A stretch of DNA of 10,947 nt from Candidatus Hydrogenedentota bacterium (GTDB taxonomy: Bacteria; Hydrogenedentota; Hydrogenedentia; Hydrogenedentales; CAITNO01): positions 1-10,947 of the forward strand of contig SLFT01000221.1 in the NCBI GenBank assembly GCA_007124105.1, in the 5' to 3' direction. This document shows, piece by piece, positions 1 to 7,986 of this stretch (position 1 is the stretch's first letter; every line of letters begins with the position of its first letter). The position numbers and the translations under genes are program-made. The notes beneath the pieces were generated by a model. It saw only the letters and a list, made by a program, of their open reading frames with translations. It was not told the origin of the DNA and made no database searches.

Positions 1-921
1 CTCATGCTGTACACCTTTTCAGGCGACGTGGGCGCGCTTACCTGGGGGTTGCGGCTTGCGCAACAGTACGTGAACGCCCGCCACCCAAATACCGGGCTGG
101 GCGTGTATCAGTATTCACAGGCGATGCGGCGCGCCGACCCGCCCGAGGACGAAAATGCGCCTGACTTCACCTATTCCACCTATGGCGACCGCACCCAGCG
201 CCAGTTCGGCCCGGAATTTGGCGAGGTCGCCCTCGAAGGCTACTACCTGCCCAACGACCGGTCCATCTATAGCCTGCACGCGCTGATGCAGCTGCAGCTG
301 GCCGACATGCTGGGAAGGGTGGGCGCCGAGATGCGCGCCTATACGCTGGCGGGAATGCGCGCCTACGCCGAACACGCCTACAACTTCGACGACAATACGC
401 TTACCCCCATGTTCGCCGACGGCACGTCGCTGGACGGGTATGTCATGAAACGTAAAGGCTATCACGGCAACGCCGGCAGCGTGATAGAAGCGCAATCGGC
501 GCGCATGGCGCTGCTGCTCTCCTACAGCCGCGCGTGCCGCGTCAGCGACGACCCACAGCTGTGGCGCGTGGTGCGAGGCGTTGCGCGCGGACACGGTCTG
601 GGAGATTTCGGCGAATCTGTGACGGACGCCCCAGCCCTTAACCTGGATACGGACAACAGCGATCCCATAGCGGTCTTTGCGCTGCTTGAACTGGAGCGCG
701 CGGCGCCAGGCCGAGGCTACCGCGACCTTGCGTGTGTTATCGCCGAAAACATCATGAAAACCAGGTTCCATAAGGGCATGTTTGCCAACAATCCGGACGC
801 TTCAAGCGCGCGGATAGACGTTATCGAACCCCTCGCCCTGCTCACCCTTGCCGCCCATCTGCGCGATACGCCAAATGCGGTGCCACAATACCGGGGCGGA
901 CGCGCCTACTTTTCGCCGTGA
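1..921 (+). CDS. Probable alpha/alpha-barrel polysaccharide lyase (pectate-lyase-like), 5' end missing
   Basis: The reading frame is open to the left edge (codon 1 is CTC, then an ATG at position 4), so the true start is probably outside the window and only about 306 C-terminal residues are visible. The protein is rich in aromatic residues and amphipathic helices, with repeated segments such as GDVGALTWG, FGEVALEG and DGYVMKRKGYHG. It has an LNLDTDNSDPIAVFALLELERA stretch and a C-terminal DVIEPLALLTLAAHL helix. This pattern resembles proteins annotated as pectate lyases in planctomycete-like genomes, which cleave pectin backbones by beta-elimination on an alpha/alpha-toroid fold. That assignment comes from remembered family resemblance and not from catalytic residues I can identify; a glycoside hydrolase of similar fold is equally possible. 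No signal peptide can be judged because the N-terminus is absent. It ends 43 bp before the convergent restriction-modification gene. Confidence 0.55.
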   Translation, partial: LMLYTFSGDVGALTWGLRLAQQYVNARHPNTGLGVYQYSQAMRRADPPEDENAPDFTYSTYGDRTQRQFGPEFGEVALEGYYLPNDRSIYSLHALMQLQLADMLGRVGAEMRAYTLAGMRAYAEHAYNFDDNTLTPMFADGTSLDGYVMKRKGYHGNAGSVIEAQSARMALLLSYSRACRVSDDPQLWRVVRGVARGHGLGDFGESVTDAPALNLDTDNSDPIAVFALLELERAAPGRGYRDLACVIAENIMKTRFHKGMFANNPDASSARIDVIEPLALLTLAAHLRDTPNAVPQYRGGRAYFSP

Positions 922-964
922 ACCAGGTCTGTGCTGTGTGCCCTGTGTGGGGCGGGTATGGGTG

Positions 965-3900
965 TTACGCAATCGGCCATGCGGGGATGGCGTGGTCTAT
1001 TTGCCGCATGAGCTCAAGGGTCTGGCGCAGCGCTTCGGTGACAGCGCGATACCGTTCTATATCAGCGAAATCGAGGACGCGACCCTTTCGATCTTTCAAC
1101 CATTTGGCGCACACCTGATAGCCGCCTATCTGGAACTCCCATACCTCGGGCGGCACGGGCTCAAAGTATTGTCCGTCATTGATATAAACGCGGCCTGGCC
1201 TGGCATCCACAGGCGGCGCGTAGCGCGTGTTGACCACAATGTTGTCCCCCGGCTCCGGGAAAAGCGCGCGCGGTTCGGGCACATCTTCAAGCAGGTGCAG
1301 CGCTGTCAGTTCCGCGCCCAAGGCGCAAAGCCGCGCAAACAATTGCGTGTCGCTCGTCAACGGAAGACGCGGAAAGTCTCCTTTCAGAAAGGCCGCGTAA
1401 CGACTGCGGTATATCGGGCTGTGGAAAATGGCATAGGCGTAATGAAACACATCTTCCGGCCCGAACGTACGTTTCAGGTCGCCCCGTCCCTCGGTTACAA
1501 ATTCAAGTCCCAGTTGTTCTTCAAAGGCCTTTACAAATTCCGGCGTAAGATTCGGACGCCGTCCGCCTTTGCCCGCCGGCCACGGGAAAGACTCCAGCAG
1601 ATGGTCGCCATTGGGATAAACATAGAGCGGGAACAGGTAGTTTACTTCTTTGAGGCTGACCGTGTGATGCTGGATGAGTTCCTTTGAACAAAACACATGT
1701 TCCCAGCCCCGCCCAATTTCGATAGAACGCGTGGTGCATAAGCCCACGTTCCCACCGCGAAGCATATTGCGCATGACTTCGTGGCGCGGCCTGCACAAAA
1801 AGCCGCTGGACTTGCCGGTATAATACGTAAAGCGCTCATCAAAAGGACGGTATAGAATGGGTGTCAAACGCTGTTCGTTTATACTCGAGGCGTTAACATC
1901 TTCCTGTGCCCAAACCACTTTCCAGTCTTTAACGTCTTTTCTTAAAGTATACTTTTCACGCGCATCTTCAGCTGACACCTTGCCAAAGTCCCGGACAGTG
2001 TCCCACATTTCTTCGCGAGTGAACTGGATGGTCAGTTTGTCTCTGGCGGTAACAATACCCACGGAATTTACGGGCATGATGTCGCAGACATTCCAGCCCT
2101 TCTGATATTCTTCGAGCAGCTGTGTTTGCTGCGGCTTGAACAGGTAGAAAGGGGATTGCGGCGCGATGCGGTCCCATGATGTGTTTGTGAAGCCATGCCG
2201 ATTCAGCCAGTCATATTTGCTTTGCCGTTTGCCATAGATTTCCGTATGAAATACGTTGGCTGTTTTTCGGGATTTGACATTTTCCTTGCGGACAAAAATG
2301 CCAATGGACACGCCCTGCTGTATGTCGAAAACGTTTTCGTCTTTGGAACCGTCTGGGACGGTTTCTCGCTTTTTGACATTGCCATGCAGGTCTATGAGGT
2401 AGATGTCGTCGAAGGTCTGCATAAGGCTTTGTCGCATGCCGCGAAAAGTGGGATTGTCAAGATAACCGTGGTTGGTGATAAACGCCAGTACGCCGTAGCC
2501 GGTCCGCTCGACACGATATTGTCCAAAGCGAATGAACTTGACATAATCATCGTTAAGCCATTTTGGGTTACGTTCTCCCAGCGGTTCGCTGTCGCAATGG
2601 AAATAACCGGGAGCGCCACCCTGCCAGGGCAGGGGGTCCTTTATCAGCGCTTTGGACCATTCGTTGTTGTTTGCCGAATGCCCGGAATAGGGCGGATTGC
2701 CAAGGACCACCATGATGGGCGCGTCGGTTTTGATGTTTCGGGCGGCATTGGCTTCCTTCGCAATTTGGTCGGCAAAAGGAAACGCGGCGGTTTCCGCCAT
2801 GCCCGCCTCGTCGAGAGTGTTGGTAAGATAGACGCGCAGCCGTTCGTTGTGTGGGAATTGATAGCCGGTATCCTTGAGCAACCAGCCGAGTTTCATGTGC
2901 GCCACGGCATAAGGGGCCATCATGAGTTCAAAGCCGTGCAGCCGTGGCAGTAGATGCATGGCGACATAACCGCGGTCGCCCGCCCACGCGCCGCGATTGG
3001 GCGCAAGGGTCTCATAGATATGTCGCACCGTTTCATAAAGGAACGTGCCCGTACCTGTGGCGGGGTCGAGTATCTGCACACGGTGGGTATCAACAGCGTC
3101 GCCGTCCGGCTTTTCCGCCGTAACCGTTGAATTATCTGCCAGCCCCGCTGGGCAGGCAAAATCGTCTTTCAGGATGGCGTCCACGCTGCGCACGATGTAG
3201 TTGACCACCGGCTCGGGCGTATAGTACACGCCCCGAGATTCGCGCAATGACGGGTCGTAAGCAGCCAGAAAGGATTCATAGAAATGCACCACCGGGTCTT
3301 CGCGCCGGTCGGCCTTGCCGAAATCGCGCAGTACCGCGGCCATATCACAGCGGCGCAGGATGTCCGCAAGCAGGTCCACCGCCCATACCACGCTTGTGTT
3401 CAGGCGTGTTCCCGCGATATATTCGAAGACCTCGCGCAGAAACGGATTGGTGGCGGGCAGGTCAATGGCGGCAGTGCGTCGTGAAAACTGGTCGGCTTCG
3501 CTGTCGGGCACGTTCACGCGGCCACTGAACATGCCATAGCATACGGTCTGGGCGTACATATCGGCGAACTGTTCGTGGGTGATGTCGCGCAACAGCGTTT
3601 GCCGGAATCCCTCGAGTATGCTATGGAGCGAACCTGTCGCGTCTTCCTGCTCAGAAGCGGCCAGGATGGCGTCGCGGATGATCTGCGCCACCCGCGCCAG
3701 CCGTTCCGCCAGGGCTATCGGGTCGGCAATGCCTTCAGCGCGGGCCGAAAAAAATACGTCAAAAAGCTGCCGCAAATGTTCTTCCGCGCCCAGGAGCGGT
3801 TTTAGCCGTCCCTTCTGCGGCAGGCGGGCTAGAAACACCTGCATCTCCATTTCGCCGTTTAAGTAATAGCGAAATTCGAGGTAATTGGTAAGAACGAGGT

Positions 3901-4198
3901 TGTCAATCCCGTCGAGATATCGCGTCATCTGTTCGCTCTTCTCGACTGCGTCCAGGGGCATGCCCAAATCTTTGCATTCAATGTAGCCCAAGGGCGCATC
4001 GCCACTCTGGACAATGAAATCAGGCGCACCGCAGGCAATGCGCCTGGGCTCATTGGTTGCGTCAATATCCTTGCCGAGGGACGTGATCAATGCTTGCAGC
4101 GCGGGCCGAAAACTGTGCTCTGTTGCGTTGCCCGCCTTGTGGAGCGCGCTCAATTCGCGCAGATAGTGCAGAACCGGATTTGCCATGCGCAAAATCAT
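965..4198 (-). CDS. Single-chain restriction-modification enzyme: PD-ExK nuclease + N6-adenine methylase + type ISP-like recognition domain, no helicase
   Basis: This 1077-residue protein should methylate adenine in a DNA target and cut unmodified DNA. Residues 59-76 carry PD (59-60) and ExK (E74, K76), a PD-(D/E)xK nuclease signature. After a helical connector comes the methylase: a motif X-like segment (GVYYTPEPVV, about 323-332), AdoMet-binding motif I DPATGTGTFL (378-387) and catalytic motif IV NPPYSG (501-506). The C-terminal half, from about 590, is a target-recognition domain like that of type ISP enzymes such as LlaBIII, including HSPIYRSRYAAFLKGDFPR (926-944) and GGYQVCAKWLKDRKGR (1025-1040). 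Classical type ISP enzymes have a helicase between nuclease and methylase. None is present here, so the layout resembles type IIG/IIL enzymes such as MmeI or Eco57I. A second in-frame ATG at 4186 (MANP) is an alternative start; neither start has a strong Shine-Dalgarno sequence. The part coding for about residues 510-780 is clearly AT-richer than the N-terminal part. The gene stands alone, facing away from gatC, and all key motifs look intact. Confidence 0.88.
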   Translation of the reverse strand: MILRMANPVLHYLRELSALHKAGNATEHSFRPALQALITSLGKDIDATNEPRRIACGAPDFIVQSGDAPLGYIECKDLGMPLDAVEKSEQMTRYLDGIDNLVLTNYLEFRYYLNGEMEMQVFLARLPQKGRLKPLLGAEEHLRQLFDVFFSARAEGIADPIALAERLARVAQIIRDAILAASEQEDATGSLHSILEGFRQTLLRDITHEQFADMYAQTVCYGMFSGRVNVPDSEADQFSRRTAAIDLPATNPFLREVFEYIAGTRLNTSVVWAVDLLADILRRCDMAAVLRDFGKADRREDPVVHFYESFLAAYDPSLRESRGVYYTPEPVVNYIVRSVDAILKDDFACPAGLADNSTVTAEKPDGDAVDTHRVQILDPATGTGTFLYETVRHIYETLAPNRGAWAGDRGYVAMHLLPRLHGFELMMAPYAVAHMKLGWLLKDTGYQFPHNERLRVYLTNTLDEAGMAETAAFPFADQIAKEANAARNIKTDAPIMVVLGNPPYSGHSANNNEWSKALIKDPLPWQGGAPGYFHCDSEPLGERNPKWLNDDYVKFIRFGQYRVERTGYGVLAFITNHGYLDNPTFRGMRQSLMQTFDDIYLIDLHGNVKKRETVPDGSKDENVFDIQQGVSIGIFVRKENVKSRKTANVFHTEIYGKRQSKYDWLNRHGFTNTSWDRIAPQSPFYLFKPQQTQLLEEYQKGWNVCDIMPVNSVGIVTARDKLTIQFTREEMWDTVRDFGKVSAEDAREKYTLRKDVKDWKVVWAQEDVNASSINEQRLTPILYRPFDERFTYYTGKSSGFLCRPRHEVMRNMLRGGNVGLCTTRSIEIGRGWEHVFCSKELIQHHTVSLKEVNYLFPLYVYPNGDHLLESFPWPAGKGGRRPNLTPEFVKAFEEQLGLEFVTEGRGDLKRTFGPEDVFHYAYAIFHSPIYRSRYAAFLKGDFPRLPLTSDTQLFARLCALGAELTALHLLEDVPEPRALFPEPGDNIVVNTRYAPPVDARPGRVYINDGQYFEPVPPEVWEFQIGGYQVCAKWLKDRKGRVLDFADIERYRAVTEALRQTLELMRQIDHAIPAWPIA

Positions 4199-4265
4199 AC
4201 TCGTATGTTCGCCTGGGAATCAAACCGCAGAAAACATGAGGCAAACAGTGACCGTGTTATACAGG

Positions 4266-4277
4266 ACAATAGATTGT
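4266..4277. repeat. Short perfect palindrome in the divergent spacer
   Basis: The sequence ACAAT-AG-ATTGT is a perfect 5-2-5 inverted repeat. It lies in the 153-bp spacer between the restriction-modification gene and gatC, just upstream of the proposed gatC -35 box. The hexamer GGACAA also occurs twice as a direct repeat, at 4264-4269 and 4285-4290, 21 bp apart start to start (about two helical turns). This could be a protein-binding site, but a palindrome this short can arise by chance. Confidence 0.25.
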
Positions 4278-4282
4278 TTTAC

Positions 4283-4313
4283 TTGGACAAAAACCACTTG
4301 TTTATGCTATGCT
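4283..4313 (+). promoter_or_regulatory. Putative sigma-70 promoter of the gat operon
   Basis: TTGGAC at 4283-4288 is a good -35 match, and TATGCT at 4308-4313 is a fair -10 box, at a long spacing of 19 bp. A second TATGCT at 4303-4308 gives 14 bp, which is too short. The region is AT-rich compared with its surroundings and lies about 40 bp upstream of the gatC start, where a promoter is expected because the gene to the left runs the other way. Confidence 0.4.
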
Positions 4314-4340
4314 CTCACTATTCCGAACTCCCCCTGAGCG

Positions 4341-4345
4341 AAAGG
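4341..4345 (+). promoter_or_regulatory. Ribosome binding site deciding the gatC start
   Basis: AAAGG lies 6 nt before the ATG at 4352. It supports that start over in-frame ATGs further upstream (the frame is open from 4094), which would lie inside the divergent gene and upstream of the likely promoter. Confidence 0.6.
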
Positions 4346-4351
4346 CATATC

Positions 4352-4657
4352 ATGAGCAAAATCACAGAAGCGGACGTGTCGTATGTGGCGTCGCTGGCGC
4401 AATTGCGGCTGGACGATGTCGCGCGGGCGCGTCTGGTGAAGGAAATGGGCGATATCCTGGCGTATATGGACACACTGAACGGGCTCGATACAGACGGCGT
4501 CGAGCCAATGATGCACGCCCTCGATATGACCAATGTATTCCGCGAGGACGTGGTTGAGCCGTCACTGTCCCGCGAAGCGGCATTGAAGAATGCGCCTCTT
4601 GACGATGGTTCGTATTTCATCGTGCCGAAAATACTGGAAGGAGAGGACGCCTCATGA
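4352..4657 (+). CDS. gatC: Aspartyl/glutamyl-tRNA amidotransferase subunit C
   Basis: This 101-residue protein is the small subunit of the GatCAB complex, which wraps round the GatA-GatB interface and stabilises it. The family pattern is clear: ITEADVSYVASLAQLRL at the N-terminus (the usual first helix), a DILAYMDTLNGLDTDGVEP segment (about 34-52), then MTNVFREDVVEPSLSREAALKNAP (about 59-82) and a terminal GSYFIVPKIL. Length matches the family norm of about 95-105 residues. The start at 4352 fits both the family N-terminus and the Shine-Dalgarno sequence. Its TGA stop overlaps the gatA ATG by 4 bp (ATGA at 4654-4657), implying translational coupling and equal output of the two subunits. It is the first gene of a five-gene run. 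Confidence 0.95.
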   Translation: MSKITEADVSYVASLAQLRLDDVARARLVKEMGDILAYMDTLNGLDTDGVEPMMHALDMTNVFREDVVEPSLSREAALKNAPLDDGSYFIVPKILEGEDAS

Positions 4658-6123
4658 CGGATGCCTGGCACTGGAAATCGGCCCGTGAAATACGCGACGC
4701 GGTGAGCGCGGGCGCCGTTTCTGCGACACAGGTTGTGTCGGACCATTTGGCGCGCATTGACGACGTGGATGGGAGGGTGGACGCATTTACGCAGGTGTGG
4801 CGCGACATGGCGCTGGAAATGGCTGGGGCAGTGGACGCGAAGATTGCCCGCGGCGAGACGCCGGGCCCACTTGCGGGCGTTCCTGTGGCGCTCAAGGAAT
4901 TATTTTGTACGCGAGAAGGTAAAACCAGCTGCGCCTCGAAGATGCTCGAGAATTTTGAAAGCCCTTATGATGCCACTGTGGTAAAAAAACTGGCGGCTGC
5001 GGACGCGGTATTTCTCGGGAAGGTGAACATGGATGAATTCGCCATGGGTTCTTCCACAGAAAACAGCGCCATTAAAACGACGAAGAATCCCTGGAATCTG
5101 AACTGTGTGCCGGGCGGTTCGAGCGGCGGCAGCGCCGCGGCGGTGGCCGCAGGAGAATGCCCGATTTCGCTGGGCAGCGACACGGGCGGCTCGATACGCC
5201 AACCAGCTTGTCTGTGCGGCTGCGTGGGGATCAAGCCCACTTACGGGCGCGTATCTCGTTTCGGGCTGGTGGCTTTTGCGTCGTCCCTTGACCAAATCGG
5301 ACCTCTGACGCGCACGGTGGAAGACGCCGCCTTGACCCTGGACGTCATCTGCGGCAAAGACCCTATGGACGCCACCTCAGCGGATCTGCCCGCGACCGAC
5401 TTTGTGGGAGGATTAACGGGCGATATCAGCGGGTTGCGCGTGGGGTTGCCCCGCGAGTATTTCACAGAGGCGTTGAACGCGGAAATGCGAGAGAAGGTGG
5501 AGCGCGCCATTGATGTATATCGCGCCAATGGCGCTGAAATTGTTGATATTTCGCTTCCATGCAGCGATTATGCTATCGCGGTGTATTATATTATCTGCAC
5601 CGCTGAAGCGAGCGCAAACCTGGCCCGGTTTGACGGCGTGCGCTATGGATTTCGCCACCCCGACGCGAAGACAATGCAGGAGATGTATGTACTGAGCAAG
5701 AGCGCCGGCTTCGGCCCGGAGGTGCAACGGCGCATCATGCTGGGCACGTACGTGTTGTCCAGCGGTTACTATGACGCCTATTACCTGAAAGCGCAGAAGG
5801 CGCGGGCGCTCATTAAAAAGGATTTTGACGCTGCCTTCGAAAAGTGCGACGTCATTGCCGGGCCCACGTCGCCTACCCCCAGTTTTGCTTTCGGCGCAAA
5901 ATCAGACGATCCGCTGGAGATGTATCTCAGCGACATCTATACCATCTCGGTGAACCTGGCCACACTGCCGGGCATGTCGTTGCCTTGCGGCCTGACCGAT
6001 GCGGGTCTGCCCGCCGGGCTTCAACTCATTGCGCGGCCTTTCGATGAAGCAACGCTGCTGAATGCCGCCCATTTCTACGAAAAAAACCGCGGATTCGACA
6101 TGGGACGACCGCCCATTGCCTGA
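4654..6123 (+). CDS. gatA: Aspartyl/glutamyl-tRNA amidotransferase subunit A (glutaminase)
   Basis: GatA, 489 residues, hydrolyses glutamine and passes the ammonia to GatB for amidation of Glu-tRNA(Gln) or Asp-tRNA(Asn). It has the amidase signature: GGSSGGSAAAVAAG (154-167) and GSDTGGSIRQPA (174-185). By family comparison the Ser-cisSer-Lys triad is K81 (in GVPVALK), S156 and S180, all present. Length is normal for the family (about 480-490). One small deviation is KEL after the catalytic lysine where many homologues have KDN; the following SCASKML segment is normal. It starts inside the gatC stop, and its own TGA (6121-6123) runs directly into the gatB Shine-Dalgarno sequence, so the three subunits are translated as a coupled set. 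Confidence 0.97.
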   Translation: MTDAWHWKSAREIRDAVSAGAVSATQVVSDHLARIDDVDGRVDAFTQVWRDMALEMAGAVDAKIARGETPGPLAGVPVALKELFCTREGKTSCASKMLENFESPYDATVVKKLAAADAVFLGKVNMDEFAMGSSTENSAIKTTKNPWNLNCVPGGSSGGSAAAVAAGECPISLGSDTGGSIRQPACLCGCVGIKPTYGRVSRFGLVAFASSLDQIGPLTRTVEDAALTLDVICGKDPMDATSADLPATDFVGGLTGDISGLRVGLPREYFTEALNAEMREKVERAIDVYRANGAEIVDISLPCSDYAIAVYYIICTAEASANLARFDGVRYGFRHPDAKTMQEMYVLSKSAGFGPEVQRRIMLGTYVLSSGYYDAYYLKAQKARALIKKDFDAAFEKCDVIAGPTSPTPSFAFGAKSDDPLEMYLSDIYTISVNLATLPGMSLPCGLTDAGLPAGLQLIARPFDEATLLNAAHFYEKNRGFDMGRPPIA

Positions 6124-6127
6124 GGAG
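6122..6127 (+). promoter_or_regulatory. gatB ribosome binding site overlapping the gatA stop
   Basis: GAGGAG, 6 nt before the ATG at 6134, overlaps the last two bases of the gatA TGA stop. It fixes the gatB start at 6134 and not at an in-frame ATG at 6062 inside gatA. A ribosome finishing gatA would sit on this site, favouring coupled translation. Confidence 0.75.
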
Positions 6128-6133
6128 ATTGTA

Positions 6134-7564
6134 ATGGAATATGAAGCAGTCATTGGCATGGAAGTGCATGTCGAGATCAACAGCAGGGCGAAGGTGTTCT
6201 GCGGCTGCGCCACGAATTTTAACGCCCCGCCTAATACGAACGTGTGCCCGATATGCCTGGGCATGCCGGGCGCATTGCCTGTGCTGAACCGCGACATGGT
6301 GGACAAGTCCATTGCGGTGGGCCTGGCGCTGAATTGCCAAATCTCGCGCTGGTCGAAAATGGACCGCAAGAATTATTTTTATCCGGACCTGGCCAAAAAC
6401 TACCAGATTAGCCAGTACGATTTGCCGTTGTGCCATGATGGGCGTCTCGAGATTGAGGTAGACGGCGAAAGGCGCGTTGTCGGCATTACCCGCGCCCATA
6501 TCGAAGAGGATACGGCCCGGAACACACACACATTGGGCGGCGGCCAGAGCGGCGTGGATTTCAACCGCTGCGGCCTTCCGCTGCTCGAGATTGTTACCGA
6601 ACCCGACATTCGCAGCGCGAAGGAGGCGTACGCCTATCTGACCGCCCTCAAACAAATTTTGCAGTATCTTGATGTAAGCGACTGCAACATGGAAGAAGGG
6701 TCGTTGCGCGCCGAAGCCAATATCAGCATCCGGCCCAAAGGGGAAGCCGCCTTCGGCGTCAAGACGGAAGTAAAAAATGTGGCCTCCTTTTCGGGCACAC
6801 AGAAGGCTATTGAGTTCGAGATTGCGCGCCAGGAAAAGGTTCTGCGCGAAGGCGGCGTCATCGAACAGGAAACCCGGGGGTGGGACGCGGACCGCGGCGT
6901 TACGTTTACGCAGCGCAAGAAAGAATCTGCGCACGACTACCGCTATTTCCCTGAACCCGACCTTACGCCAGTTGTTGTGGATGAGACCTGGGAACAGCGC
7001 ATTCGCGAACAGATGCCCGAGTTGCCGGCGGCGCGTCGGAAACGCTTCGAGTCCCAGTATGGCCTGTCCCCGTATGACGCGCATGTATTGACCCTGTCGC
7101 GTTCCATGGCGGACTATTACGAGGCGGTGGTGGCGGCGAAAGCCGACGCGAAGAAGGCCGCGAACTGGGTGATGGTCGAATTGCAGGCCCTGCTTAGCGG
7201 CGACAAAGCGGCAATCGAGCACTGTAAAATTACACCCGAAAATCTGGCGGCTCTGCTGCAAATGATTGACGGCGGCGCCATCAGCGGCAAGATTGCCAAG
7301 GATGTGGTGGTCGCGATGTACGCCACCGGCGATGCGCCGGCGACAATTGTAGAGAAAAAGGGGTTGACTCAGATCAGCGACTCTTCAGTTATTGAAGACG
7401 CCGTACGCCAAATTTTGGATGGCAGCCCCGATCAGGTGACCCAGTACAAGGCGGGCAAGACCAAGGTGTTTGGATTTTTTGTCGGCCAGATTATGAAAGC
7501 CACGCGCGGCAAGGCGAATCCCGCGCTGGTGAATGATATACTGCGCCGAGAACTCGAAAAGTAG
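6134..7564 (+). CDS. gatB: Aspartyl/glutamyl-tRNA amidotransferase subunit B
   Basis: GatB, 476 residues, is the tRNA-binding subunit. It activates the misacylated Glu- or Asp-tRNA with ATP and transfers ammonia from GatA. The N-terminus YEAVIGMEVHVEIN is the family signature. Cysteines at 23, 25, 38 and 41 (FCGC and CPICLGMPG) form a CxC/CxxC zinc site seen in many GatBs. The cradle domain carries DRKNYFYPDLAKNYQISQYD, and HDYRYFPEPDL (about 269-279) is also typical. The C-terminal tail (about 330-476) is the helical plus YqeY-like domain that grips the tRNA, ending in ATRGKANPALVNDILRREL. Length and motifs are normal, so the protein is expected to be functional. Ammonia-channel residues cannot be judged by eye. 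The rsfS start follows 19 bp later. Confidence 0.97.
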   Translation: MEYEAVIGMEVHVEINSRAKVFCGCATNFNAPPNTNVCPICLGMPGALPVLNRDMVDKSIAVGLALNCQISRWSKMDRKNYFYPDLAKNYQISQYDLPLCHDGRLEIEVDGERRVVGITRAHIEEDTARNTHTLGGGQSGVDFNRCGLPLLEIVTEPDIRSAKEAYAYLTALKQILQYLDVSDCNMEEGSLRAEANISIRPKGEAAFGVKTEVKNVASFSGTQKAIEFEIARQEKVLREGGVIEQETRGWDADRGVTFTQRKKESAHDYRYFPEPDLTPVVVDETWEQRIREQMPELPAARRKRFESQYGLSPYDAHVLTLSRSMADYYEAVVAAKADAKKAANWVMVELQALLSGDKAAIEHCKITPENLAALLQMIDGGAISGKIAKDVVVAMYATGDAPATIVEKKGLTQISDSSVIEDAVRQILDGSPDQVTQYKAGKTKVFGFFVGQIMKATRGKANPALVNDILRRELEK

Positions 7565-7583
7565 GAAAGCAACCGAAGCCCGC

Positions 7584-7970
7584 ATGACACAATCAATAGA
7601 AACGCGAAATGACGCAATACTGGTTCAGAAGGCGCGCCTTGTCGCCGAGGCGGTAGAAAGCAAGAAAGCGCGGGACATCAAAGCCTTTGATGTTCGCGGC
7701 TTGACCTTGATAGCCGATATATTCATACTGTGTACCGCCACAAGCGAACCGCAGATCAAGGCTGTAACCAATGCTGCGCGCGAAGCGGTGCGAGACGCGG
7801 GACATGCCGTGCTGCGTGTGGAAGGCGACCATCGTTGCGGTTGGTTGGTGGTGGATTTTGGCGATGTTATCCTGCATGTTTTTCGTCCGCAGGCGCGCGA
7901 ATTTTATGACTTGGACCGTCTGTGGGGCGATGCGCCAGAAGTGACATTATGCGATCATAACAACGACTAG
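7584..7970 (+). CDS. rsfS: Ribosome silencing factor RsfS (Iojap/DUF143 family)
   Basis: This 128-residue protein belongs to the RsfS family, which binds ribosomal protein uL14 on the 50S subunit and blocks joining with the 30S, lowering translation in poor conditions. Diagnostic features are the DIKAFDVRGLTLIADIFILCTATS core (about 31-54), the EGDHRCGWLVVDFGDVILHVF strand pair (about 80-100) and the highly conserved FYDLDRLWGDAP (107-118). Length fits the family. The ATG at 7584 gives the expected N-terminus but has only a weak Shine-Dalgarno sequence: AGGAAA at 7563-7568 is about 15 nt away. An upstream ATG at 7533 would overlap gatB by 32 bp. rsfS often neighbours nadD in other bacteria; here it follows gatB and precedes a kinase gene by 16 bp. 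Confidence 0.93.
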   Translation: MTQSIETRNDAILVQKARLVAEAVESKKARDIKAFDVRGLTLIADIFILCTATSEPQIKAVTNAAREAVRDAGHAVLRVEGDHRCGWLVVDFGDVILHVFRPQAREFYDLDRLWGDAPEVTLCDHNND

Positions 7971-7986
7971 AGAAGGAACAAGCGTA

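Noticed and set aside
940..953. GCCC-TGTGTG-GGGC hairpin between the convergent genes, considered as a terminator
   Set aside because: The stem is only 4 bp and has no T-tract on either side, so it is too weak to call.
848..1687. A 279-codon open frame on the plus strand
   Set aside because: It lies almost entirely opposite the restriction-modification gene, whose methylase and recognition motifs are clear. The translation is rich in Arg/Gly/Val with no recognisable motif, as expected for an antisense shadow.
2195..2953. A 252-codon open frame on the plus strand
   Set aside because: It is opposite the methylase part, including motif IV; no ribosome binding site or protein motif supports it.
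4094..4351. N-terminal extension of gatC by 86 codons
   Set aside because: The extension overlaps the divergent gene and lies upstream of the likely promoter, and GatC proteins are about 100 residues long. The ATG at 4352 has a good ribosome binding site.
6026..7261. A 411-codon open frame on the minus strand
   Set aside because: It is the mirror of gatB, whose every block matches its family. GC-rich codon bias often leaves the opposite frame open.
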